Shown here one piece after another: positions 54,109-63,119 of a stretch of DNA of 64,000 bases. This stretch comes from Cylindrotheca closterium (lineage: Eukaryota; Bacillariophyta; Bacillariophyceae; Bacillariales; Bacillariaceae), in the NCBI GenBank assembly GCA_933822405.4, contig CAKOGP040002358.1:64339-128338 (forward strand), in the 5' to 3' direction. How positions within the stretch are numbered: the first letter of the stretch is position 1; every line of letters starts with the position of its first letter. Below the pieces are notes generated by a model, which searched no databases, was not told the DNA's origin, and saw only the letters and a program-made list of their open reading frames with translations. The position numbers were made by a program, and so were the translations under genes.

Positions 54109-55659
54109 ATGGACTCCTTTACTACACCAACTACACCAACTACACCAACTATCAGCATGACCAGCACTATTATCAACACTAGAATATCAACAAGTAACAA
54201 CAACAGCAACAAGGCAAGATCTGCAGCCCTTGCGTCCGTTCTTCGTTCTCCGAAAGTTTGGTCTTCAGTCAATCCGCGACGATCCATCAACAATGTCCGG
54301 TTTGACTTCAATCGAAACGAGACTCGGTTGTATCTTCCAGATGGGACAAGTAACAAGTCCAGCAAGAACAAGGCCAAGCGAGCTGCTACTTCCGCCCCAC
54401 CACAGTCGTTTTCAGCAGGAGATTCAGGAGAAGAGGCAACTCCCGAATTGTCAACAGGTTATTCTTTGAAGCATCCCGACAACGTTGAAGATGACGATCC
54501 AATGGATGTCGATGAGCCATTGTCTCCAGAGGCCAAGGCTCCTCTCAAGAGAATCTTTTCCACCGCTCCCTCTTTTGCAAGATCGTCCAAGCGCCGCAAA
54601 TTGGATTACTTGTCCATCGTTCCGCCCTCTGCCCCAAGCATCATTCCATGTTCGGTTCGAGAATGGTCTCAACGGGTAAACGACCGATGGACACCTCCCG
54701 GGCCTCACAAAAGAAGCCCGCCCTCTGCTTTCCTTCCTTCTTCTAGACCTACCAAGCGATCAAAGATGGATTCGGCTATTCCAAATCCTTCCACGGAATG
54801 GACTTCAGTCAATCCACGACGATCCGCTGCACTAGATGAACTGGACGATCCAATTGGCTACCTTGTCTCGGTCAGGTTCTCCAAGCGTCGCAAGCTGAAG
54901 CAATCTACGCTTCCAACTTCAATTTCAGAATGGGCCAAACGAACGAATCAACTGTTCTCTCCTTTGCTCGCTGTCATTATTGAAGACCCAGAAGAAGAAG
55001 AAGAAGACGACGAGAGCCACATTGACTCGTCTTCTTTGGATGGATTCAACAATGATGACGCCATTGCCTCTGAAGGTGGTCCAAACATCGCCGCCTTGAT
55101 GAAGGATCCTTTCCCTCTACGCTTTGATCTCGAGCAATGGAACGGTGCCATTTTCGATCTTGCCGTGATCAAGAAGAAGAGGTCGAAGGCCAAACGTCCC
55201 AAGTTGAAGAGGAAGGCAAAAGCCAAGCGACAAAACTGGACTTTCACTGCTAGCTTCTCTGTCATTGTGGAACATCCAGAGGAAGAAGAAGATGACGACG
55301 ACATTGACATTGACATCGACATCGACTCTGGTGAATCAAGCTTCCTTACCTTGGCCGAGGATCCGATCAACGATGTCAGCAACGAGGAGATTGCAGCACC
55401 ACCCAGGCAATCTGAGATCGTAGCTGAAACAGACGACGATCTTTCCATCCTTGCTACTACATCTCCAATTCTTTCTATTCCTGAAGACGGATTGGGATCT
55501 GGCTGGAGGACATCGGGCGATCGATATAGCCTTCGATTGGCCAAGCTTTTGCAAGATCAGAAGGATGCTTCTACGGCAGCTTTGGGATCTGGATTGACGG
55601 AAGAAGGAAGACGATTCAGTCGTCGTGTGGCAAACCGAAGAATAAGTGGTGCCGATTAA
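54109..55659 (+). CDS. Basic/acidic nuclear-like repeat protein, copy 2
   Basis: 516 residues, paralogue of the product of 49616-51193. It lacks two residues in the acidic DIDIDI run and seven residues in the TTDDDTSHAS stretch. Apart from these deletions the two proteins appear identical by eye. Frame-preserving indels in otherwise near-identical DNA suggest that the protein is, or recently was, under coding constraint. Same internal repeats and basic clusters as copy 1. Confidence 0.6.
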   Translation: MDSFTTPTTPTTPTISMTSTIINTRISTSNNNSNKARSAALASVLRSPKVWSSVNPRRSINNVRFDFNRNETRLYLPDGTSNKSSKNKAKRAATSAPPQSFSAGDSGEEATPELSTGYSLKHPDNVEDDDPMDVDEPLSPEAKAPLKRIFSTAPSFARSSKRRKLDYLSIVPPSAPSIIPCSVREWSQRVNDRWTPPGPHKRSPPSAFLPSSRPTKRSKMDSAIPNPSTEWTSVNPRRSAALDELDDPIGYLVSVRFSKRRKLKQSTLPTSISEWAKRTNQLFSPLLAVIIEDPEEEEEDDESHIDSSSLDGFNNDDAIASEGGPNIAALMKDPFPLRFDLEQWNGAIFDLAVIKKKRSKAKRPKLKRKAKAKRQNWTFTASFSVIVEHPEEEEDDDDIDIDIDIDSGESSFLTLAEDPINDVSNEEIAAPPRQSEIVAETDDDLSILATTSPILSIPEDGLGSGWRTSGDRYSLRLAKLLQDQKDASTAALGSGLTEEGRRFSRRVANRRISGAD

Positions 55660-57228
55660 GCGTAAGTTCATTGATGTATGCATTGGATTCGGAATTCGTA
55701 TTTTGCCCCTTCTTTTCTCACCTTTTATCCTTCTAGTTTATTTTTGTTTGCGATTTTTTGAAGAGACAGAGTATGATAATAGTGTGCAACAACAACACAC
55801 ACACCAAGAGGAGTTATATCTGAATCCACCCCATAATGTCAATTTGACATGACGACGACGAAGGCGTTACTTTGCATTTCTACTGTTTACAGGTAAGCTT
55901 GACCATATCGATTGAATATACCTTCTGTTCTACCACCTCACCACTTTTTCCTTCCGTCCTTTTACTGATATTTGTACAGCATTTTGGGTCTGCGAGTCTG
56001 GATGATTGTATTATTTTTTTCCCTTCGTACTCTTGTTTTCTCACACTCCCTTAGGGATCCTTCGGATGGCCAGTGTTTCCTATGCGATTCTAGTGGATTG
56101 GTCACTCACTAGAGTCAAGTAGGAAGCATTGGTCTGTCGATATTATGGCTTGCTGAGTTTGGATTGCTTCCCTCCATCGTGTGTTTGGCCGCCCAAACGA
56201 ATCGAATCGAATCGTTGAGTGGGACTGCGGTGGGAATGTGGTCGAGCCGAGGCTCATAAACGCAACTGAGATTGGCAAGAACCCAGGTAGACCGGATCTC
56301 TGGAAACCAAATCATGAGCCCTCGGACCTTCAACTCTTTGATGCTGGCCTTTTGGTCGTCGAGTCAAGAGGTCCACGAGGACAGTTGGGATGGGACATGA
56401 TTTGGATTGTACTCTTTGTTTCTACAGTATTTCGGATTGGTGCGCTTACAAAGCATTCATCATCATCTCATCATCATCAAGCTTGTCGAGTGGAGCTTTC
56501 TGTTATTTCGTTGGATTCAAAGGCAGCAACAGCAACAACAGCATCATCATCATCATCAAGGTCTTCTTCATTTTTTCCCTATTGGATTCGAAGGCAAACA
56601 ATGTGGAAGTCTCCCCTACAGAATATCAGTATCTTTGGCCCATCACTGTAGCTCAAACATCAAGCATGGAAGAGCAAGTGTTATCGGTTATCCGTGTGAT
56701 CAGCTGTCGTTGCCATTGGCAACTTCGGTGGAGCACGTCGTCTTGCGTATGGATGGCACTGGACTGAACATCTAACAAAGGGAGCAGCGGAGTGAACCTT
56801 CAATCCACCTTACTATTTATTATACTACTACTACTACGTTGCCATGAGACTGGCATATCTGCCAACGTACAGCATTTACACCGTCGGAGTTGTTGCGGAT
56901 GAGAAGATGAAAGCGTATCAACGATTGCACTGTGTCGTATTTCATTGCGGATGAGAAAGGAAGGCAAGTATTCGCTGGGCTCGTGACCCCACCTACCTAT
57001 TGTTTTGTTTTGTTTTGTTTTGTTTTGCAGACTCCAGATCCAGCAGAAATGAGTAACGTCGAAGTATAGTCATGTCCGTTGTCATATTCAAATTAGTTTT
57101 CCTTGTCTTTTGTTCTTGCTTTCGTAACGCTGGAATCTGGAACTCCAGCCACTTGAGGTTCCACTGCTCCAACTGTCGTCCGTTGAACTCTCACTGCTTG
57201 AGGAGCTGTCACTCCATGGACTCGAACT
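55660..57228. other. 3' part of block B copy 2
   Basis: Counterpart of 51194-52677 with several indels that break the open frames seen in copy 1. No supported gene. Confidence 0.5.
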
Positions 57229-58122
57229 TCATCGTCGGCTGTGGCTCCTACTTCGGCTTTTTCTTCCGCTGTGGCTCTTGCTTCTACTTCTACTTCTACT
57301 TGGGCTCTTGCTCGTTCTTCGGCTTCGCTCTATTTTTCGGCGTCGTTGTCTTCGTTTTCGTTCGAGATACGCTCGTTCTTCGGCTTCTTCGTCTACTTGT
57401 TCTTCAGTAGCCCATTTCATTTCGTCGACCATTCTCTGCATTTCACGTTCGGCAGCTTCCTCGGAATCGGCTTTTTCAGCGGCTTGGCGCATTTCCACAA
57501 TCATTCTGTGCACCTCTTGTTCCGTGAGCTCTTTCGATGTCTCTATCGTGAGCCTTTTGAAGCTCTTGTTCGAAGGCACTCAGAGTTTCCTCTTGTCTTG
57601 GTTCCACGTCTTTAATCTTGACTACTGGCTCGGGATGGTTATCCTGTGCCACTTTCTGGGTATCTTCTGCAGGAATTGCAGAAGGCGTAGTTTCCATTTC
57701 CGGTTGAGCCATCTCGGTTTGACCAGTATCATTTTTCTTTGGCTCGGGACTGAATCTAATTCTGCTGGGGCTTCCATAGGATGATTCAAGTTGTCGTCTG
57801 GAACGGACATGGTGTCGTTTGTCTTTGATTAATCAGTGTTGGCTTCATCCTCCGTTGGCTCGGCGGACTTGTCGGCTACGTTTTCCAACGACTCGGCAAC
57901 TCCTTCCTAATTTGATTGTTCAAAAGCAAGCGCTTCTTTGTCAAAAGGTGGCACGGTATGGTTCAAGCCAACCTTTGAACTTTGAGCCGAAGACAGCTGG
58001 TCGAGTGATGATTCGTTTCCAAAGGGAGAAGTACGGACCCAGCGAACACTGTCAGCATCACTTTCCAGAGAAGGAGCCAAGCTTGTGTCGACACTTTGCA
58101 TATCCGGTTCTTCCCCTTGCAT
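57229..58122 (-). pseudogene. Decayed coiled-coil / RS-domain gene
   Basis: Minus strand. From ATG 58122 a Ser/Glu/Asp-rich protein reads through LAPSLESDADSVRWVRTSPF and FDKEALAFEQSN to an in-frame TAG (near 57908), continues as EGVAESLENVADKSAEPTED to a TAA (near 57830), then MSVPDDNLNHPMEAP. It moves by one base into FSPEPKKNDTGQTEMAQPEM and on to EETLSAFEQELQKAHDRD, and shifts frame again exactly where block A begins (57543). Block A supplies the heptad segments and RS tail (end 57229). Two stops plus two frame changes mark it as non-functional, though it shows what the 5' half of this family may look like. Confidence 0.6.
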
Positions 58123-58544
58123 GGAACTTAAAAAATGGCATCCTTCCTGCTACTACTGCTGCTGCTGCTGCTGCTGCGTTCACATTGCTCCTATCTGTTG
58201 AGACTATACCACTGAAATTGATCGGACTTGGTGTTGCGGAGCAATGCTGTTGTGACGGTCGTTCGGCCGTCGTCAGTATGATGAAAGGAATCCAATGATT
58301 GATTCGTTCTCCTACACGTTAGACAATTCGAAGTTGAAATAAAAAGACTTCTCGTTGTTTTGCGATGATGATGACGGAAGATACCTTTAACGAACAGCCG
58401 TGTCCGTTTGCTTACAATTGCAGTATGCTGCCTACCTGGTACCAGGTACGAGTATGTAGGAAGAAGATTTTACCACAACTACTCTATAATAACAATATTG
58501 GCATCTGACTTGCTCTCCAATACAATGTAATACTAAAATTTATC
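58123..58544. other. Intergenic with CTG/CTA repeat
   Basis: A CTACTGCTG triplet run at about 58149-58177 and a palindromic ACCTGGTACCAGGT at about 58435-58448. No gene seen. Confidence 0.6.
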
Positions 58545-59144
58545 CTACAACTTGTGCTTCCGCTCGACCACTTTAGTATCCTCCAAATTGGAGGCATAGT
58601 CAATAATCCGATCACCAACTTCGGCTTCTTCTTTATCGTTGACGAAGCGATCTGCGTCGGACACACCATCACCAGCACCACCATTTACAGCATAGTAAGC
58701 TGTTTCGTTTTGGACTCGTTTCATCATATTTTTCAAGCCCCCAAGCTGTTTCGTGAGTTCTTCCTTCTCTGCAGCAGCTTGTCGTGACAAGACATCGAGG
58801 AGCTCGTCGTCCTTGTTTGCAATGCGTGTCTTGTAGGCCAAATGCTTTTTGGCATTGGTCGAATTCAATCTTTCAAGTGTATTCTCCATCTTTATCGTAT
58901 GATCCAGCATGTTGTGAATGTAATTCAAATGATCGACCAGCAAGTGACCATTCTTCTCGTAATGATCCTGCTCCTCCTCCTGCTCCTTCTCTTTGGGCAT
59001 TTGTTCCCTGGCGGCTGACCAGTAGGACGAGGACGCTCCTACTACAGAACAACAACTCGCCGGGGAAACAACGATGGCCTTGCGGAAGCTTGTGACGACT
59101 GCTTGTCTGGATAATACTTGTTGGAATTGTGGAATAGGGTTCAT
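58545..59144 (-). CDS. Coiled-coil protein, probably mitochondrial
   Basis: 199 residues, single exon, ATG 59144. The first 45 residues carry Arg/Lys and hydroxylated residues with almost no acidic ones (VLSRQAVVTSFRKAIVVSPA), fitting a mitochondrial presequence. From about 48 on the protein is strongly helical and charged: KEKEQEEEQDHYEK, LLVDHLNYIHNMLDHTIKME, LSRQAAAEKEELTKQLGG. The end is acidic with a basic tip (VVERKHKL). No recognised domain. Function unknown. Confidence 0.6.
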   Translation of the reverse strand: MNPIPQFQQVLSRQAVVTSFRKAIVVSPASCCSVVGASSSYWSAAREQMPKEKEQEEEQDHYEKNGHLLVDHLNYIHNMLDHTIKMENTLERLNSTNAKKHLAYKTRIANKDDELLDVLSRQAAAEKEELTKQLGGLKNMMKRVQNETAYYAVNGGAGDGVSDADRFVNDKEEAEVGDRIIDYASNLEDTKVVERKHKL

Positions 59145-59611
59145 CTTGTTTGGAGTTTTGAACGGTTTGACCTTTACATTTGATTTGTGATGACGTCAAG
59201 ATCAGAACCGCAAGCTTGAAAGCGGGCTTCGGATTTCAGGAGGTGTCGGAAAATGGACATGCTATTTTCAATTTAGCGTTTGTCTTTTTTTAAAATAGTT
59301 CCATGGTGGCGGAAGTCGGAAATGTTTCACATAAAATTGGCGGAGATTGGACGGAATGTTCACCGAGTTGCTGTTTTTCGCGAAGTGCTGTTGTTTTACG
59401 CGATTTTTATCGAAAAAGCAGTGTTTACCGTGTTAAATATGTGCTCCGTTATTACACAGATTTCGAATCAGCTCACATTCGACCAAAATGAATCAATCAA
59501 TGAAATGGATGACGTGGGGGATGGTGATGATGATGATGGATTTGGAAAGAAATGTTTGATGATCGCGTTGCATAACATTGCAAAGTCCAAGAGACCAAGA
59601 CAAACACATTG
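59145..59611. other. Divergent intergenic region
   Basis: Between the mitochondrial coiled-coil gene (minus) and the lumen-type gene (plus). No gene seen. Confidence 0.5.
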
Positions 59612-60277
59612 ATGATGCGACTTCTTTCATCCCTTCTAATGATCCTGCAATCGCGAACTCTGAGAGTGATAGCTCTCTCCACAATAGATTCAAACTCGGG
59701 GCAATCAACGACAGCGACACTACCACTACGAAGCAGAGCCGACAGTATTGAATCATCTGATACTGCTCCAGTTATATCCATGGAAACATTGGACCGACGG
59801 AGAATGCTTCAAGGAAGCTTTTCGGGTATTCTTATGCAAGTCTCCGCCTACTGTGGCTTATTGTCCATTTCGTCTCCCCTTCCTTCGCATGCCTACACAC
59901 CCGATCCAGATCCACTGAAGGAATCCTTGTATCTGATATGTCGCGTCCAGGAAGCAACCTGCCTCCAAGAACGCTACATTAACAAAAAGTTGCCACCGAT
60001 CAAAAAGATGAAATTGACCCTACGGTTGGTAGATCGAAGCTATCGATTGTTGGACCAAATCAACTATATTTCCAAGTTCATGGAAGCAGAATGCGTCCAT
60101 GTCAAAGTGCACCTTGCAAAACAAGTGCAGTCATGGTGTAGATCTGCCTTTCTACTGAGCCAGCCATGCATATGTTGTGCCCATCACACCTTAAATAGTC
60201 TCTGGATAGTGTGTTGGCAGTATGCGGGTATGGTTGCAACTCTTATTGACGATTCACGGTTGATTGTCTGGACTTGA
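59612..60277 (+). CDS. Plastid-lumen-type protein, C-terminus doubtful
   Basis: 221 residues from ATG 59612. The N-terminus is hydrophobic then Ser/Thr/Arg-rich. Around residues 61-95 there is a twin-arginine-like LDRRRMLQG, a hydrophobic stretch and an A-x-A-type site (PLPSHAYT), the pattern of a thylakoid-lumen transfer domain. The following segment (ESLYLICRVQEATCLQERYI, then KMKLTLRLVDRSYRLLDQIN) looks like a conserved helical family of algal plastid proteins, recalled from memory and not checked. After residue about 160 (SKFMEAEC) composition changes to Cys/Trp-rich and no family pattern is visible, so the 3' part may be frameshifted or unspliced. Confidence 0.5.
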   Translation: MMRLLSSLLMILQSRTLRVIALSTIDSNSGQSTTATLPLRSRADSIESSDTAPVISMETLDRRRMLQGSFSGILMQVSAYCGLLSISSPLPSHAYTPDPDPLKESLYLICRVQEATCLQERYINKKLPPIKKMKLTLRLVDRSYRLLDQINYISKFMEAECVHVKVHLAKQVQSWCRSAFLLSQPCICCAHHTLNSLWIVCWQYAGMVATLIDDSRLIVWT

Positions 60278-60751
60278 AAATACTGTGAAGTGGTCGATAA
60301 TCTCGGCTTCAAATGGAGTCGCTTCGGCGACCTCTTTGGTGAAAAAGTTTCGCTAAGCCATGTAAAGTATCATCATTTTCAATTCCCAAGTCCAATTGGA
60401 ACAAGAAGATCCTGTACGATACCATCGCCTCGTCCATGCAAACGTATTTCGCAACTGCGACGATTCGTACTGCAAAGGCAGCAATCTCCATAATATCAAC
60501 ATAGACTCTTGAAAACCTAGTAGCTTCCTTACCATATCAGATATCGGCATGGGAAGGGATGTACGTCTGCTGGGAGGAAGGTTGGTTGTTGATGTTCCCG
60601 GTGTTGATGTGGTGAAGTTGGCGGCAAATTTTCCTTTGTGCAGTCGATTGGATGGAGCCTTTGGTGATCAACACTACCACACATCGAACACATCAGCGAA
60701 TTCCATGTCCTAGACTTGATAATAGTCGCTGTAACTTTGGGGCTTCCGGGG

Positions 60752-60761
60752 NNNNNNNNNN
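60752..60761. other. Assembly gap (10 N)
   Basis: Ten consecutive N bases. Sequence on the two sides may not be truly adjacent. Confidence 0.99.
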
Positions 60762-60858
60762 TCCACTATATTAAGGTAATAGGTGTGTAAAATTGTACTG
60801 TCTAATTCCATCATTAAGCTATTCAACGGATGTGATTTGTGTTCAATTTTGGGGACTC

Positions 60859-60874
60859 GGCCCTGATCAGGGCC
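60859..60874. repeat. 16-bp perfect palindrome
   Basis: GGCCCTGATCAGGGCC, G+C-rich in an A+T-rich intergenic setting, about 100 bp right of the gap. Confidence 0.85.
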
Positions 60875-61237
60875 GTCTGACCCCCGATCGATGGGTTAAA
60901 ACCCAACATCATAACAAGTGCAATCACGAAAAAAGGGTCCCGCAAAAAGTGTTAAAATTATAAGCAACCGCGAGAAAAGTATGTTTCGCAAGGTTGCAAG
61001 GAAGGAAAGAAAAAAGTTTCGTGGACCATGATGATATTATATAGATGTGAATGATGAAAATGAAATGTTACATTATTATATTATTAACATAGAATGTATT
61101 TACAGTGTGTCTTTGTATTGGTCTTTTTGTGTTGTGTGGACCAACCAAGCAAAACTTGGGTGTGTGTGCCGAAACATGGTACATGGATAGAGAGAGCCAT
61201 ATCGCCAAGCAGTACTTATTGTTATGATTGTTCCAGT

Positions 61238-61239
<2 letters not shown>

Positions 61240-61284
<45 letters not shown>
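61240..61284. repeat. ATCA tetranucleotide microsatellite
   Basis: About eleven tandem AATC/ATCA units. Confidence 0.95.
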
Positions 61285-61285
<1 letters not shown>

Positions 61286-61486
61286 TTCCTTTCCTTTCCT
61301 TGCGTGTGTGTGGTGGAAACCTTGGTGATGAGGATGATGGATTCTTAAGCTGTTCCATCTGTCTTTTGTTCATGGCGTTCTTCGTGGTTTGATCTTTGTA
61401 TTCATGCAGAGTGTTGTGTTGCTGCACGAACATCTTTTTCTATTGTACAATCAAATCAATACAATCAATCAAATCAATCATATGAT

Positions 61487-61918
61487 TTAGTTGGTCTTGC
61501 TGCCCCGCCTCCTCGTGGGTAGCAACTTGGAGAGCTTCTTGGGAATCATTGACTTGGCACCGCCACCGAAACCCTTCGACGAGTCTCTTCGCTTGGCCGA
61601 GGTTTCTCGAATCTCTCGCAATGAGTATCCTTGATCCAACAACATGTCGGTTCGCATTTGCATCGGCATGATGAGTTGATCTTTGGATCTTCGTGGCATG
61701 CGATGGGATTCGTAATCGTCCACTGGCAATGTGAGATTGTTTTGAACGTCCCAATCAATTTCCAGAGAAGGGCCAGAACTTGTCGAAGGATTGTCTCCCA
61801 AAACAATGGCATGTTCGTGGAACTCGACGGTTCCAAAGGAAACGGAAGATCGTTCGCTCATATCTGATAGATCGCTGTCGCGGTGGGTGGAGCTATCGTT
61901 GGAGGATGATTCGGACAT
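61487..61918 (-). CDS. Small conserved-looking diatom-type protein
   Basis: 143 residues, single exon, ATG 61918. The N-terminus is Ser/Asp-rich. The core has SVSFGTVEFHEHAIVLGDNP then SGPSLEIDWDV and LPVDDYESHRMPRRSKDQLI, ending in a basic tail (PKKLSKLLPTRRRGSK). The V-x-F-x-T-V-E ... GD-P ... GP-L-I-W ... DDYE...R layout matches, from memory, a large family of short proteins of unknown function in diatoms. No catalytic residues are evident. Possibly a nuclear or cytosolic regulatory protein; this is inference. Confidence 0.7.
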   Translation of the reverse strand: MSESSSNDSSTHRDSDLSDMSERSSVSFGTVEFHEHAIVLGDNPSTSSGPSLEIDWDVQNNLTLPVDDYESHRMPRRSKDQLIMPMQMRTDMLLDQGYSLREIRETSAKRRDSSKGFGGGAKSMIPKKLSKLLPTRRRGSKTN

Positions 61919-63119
61919 TGTTTCTATGGTTGTGTTTGGTTTCCTGGTAGCGTTGATGCGGAGAGCAAATTGGGTTTCGCTATTGCTATTTTCAATTCCT
62001 ACTTTGCTATTTTGTGAGTGCTATTGAAAAAACTTGATTTTCCATGTGTGCGTGTGTAATGTCCCATCGGTACTGGTACGTGTACGTGTACGTGTACGTG
62101 TGCTGGTACTGGTACTGGTACTGTTACCGGTACCGTGATTGGCAGAGTGCGTGTGCGTATGGCGTATGTACAAAAAGCTCCACATTGCATTGGAGAGGGG
62201 AAAGTATTCTGTTTTCCATTTATTTGGAATACCATCAACGTTCATAAATGTTCTTTTGGAAAACTCAAATTGTCGCTTTTCGAAACGGCAGATTCGCTCC
62301 TAATGGAAAACTTCTCGTACCCACGAGGGTAGTTTGGGATTCGACGCTATTCTTCCTATGTATTCAGTGCGGCCCTAAATGTCTCGGACAGTGTGTTGCT
62401 AAGTAAAATAGAATGAATTCCATTGACGTTCTTTCTCTTTTACATAACTAATGCGATCAATTGGGGATAGCATCTGTTCTATATGTTCCAAGCAAGATTA
62501 GGAACGATAAAAGAACATTTCTGGGACCAAACTTCCAGGACGTCCAAAGAGGTTGAGTGCCGCGCAGACGAAGACATTCGCGACAACAACAACAATATTA
62601 TGAAAGTTCAGAAACAATCAATCGTATGAAATTACAGAAACGCGGGCAGTGCCGTTTTGTAGAGCGTCAGTTTCGAAGTTCGAGATCTTTGCGAATGCTG
62701 AATAATATAATAAAAGCATATTGTAAGTGAAATCCAGATTCCAGATGCCTCAAAATCAGACTTCGGATCTGAAAGCAAGCAATAAGAGAAGTGTTCCCTG
62801 AGCGTGCCTGCGGTGCGTGGAGGCGCAATAAAAAGGTTCGGTTGATTGATTGTATGATTGTTTAGTTGTTTGATTGATTGACTTTCATTCACATCCTACC
62901 TACCGGTACCATACAAGTACTGCACAAAGTGTCAATATTATTTTACAAAACTCAGAATTGTAATAAAGGACCTATTATAAGGACCTATTATAATAACGCA
63001 CCAGTGATATAAAAGAAGCACACATATTATACACACATAATAAGCATACGGTACTGTACTGTAGCTAACAGCAATACAAAAACAAAACAAAAACAAGAAT
63101 AACAACCACAACCACAACA
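61919..63119. other. 1.2-kb intergenic region
   Basis: No supported gene. Contains a GTACGT then ACTGGT simple-repeat tract (62078-62122) with ACCGGTACCG at about 62126, another TACCGGTACC near 62901, and the likely promoter of the gene starting at 63120. Confidence 0.55.
62078..62122. repeat. GTACGT / ACTGGT simple repeat
   Basis: Four GTACGT units followed by four TACTGG-type units, close to the small diatom-type gene's promoter side. Confidence 0.85.

Larger units (their letters stand above)
52922..57543. repeat. Block B copy 2 continuous with block A copy 2
   Basis: 52922-57136 repeats 48429-52677, and 56999-57543 repeats 45751-46295. The second copy therefore shows the full B-A unit that is cut in copy 1. 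It ends after GATGTCTC, where the sequence changes to a different gene context. Confidence 0.92.
60278..61486. other. Intergenic including an assembly gap
   Basis: Contains ten Ns at 60752-60761, a perfect palindrome at 60859-60874 and an ATCA microsatellite at 61240-61284. Short protein-like frames at about 60290-60600 (for example EQEDPVRYHRLVHANVFRNC) may be remains of the preceding gene. Confidence 0.5.
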
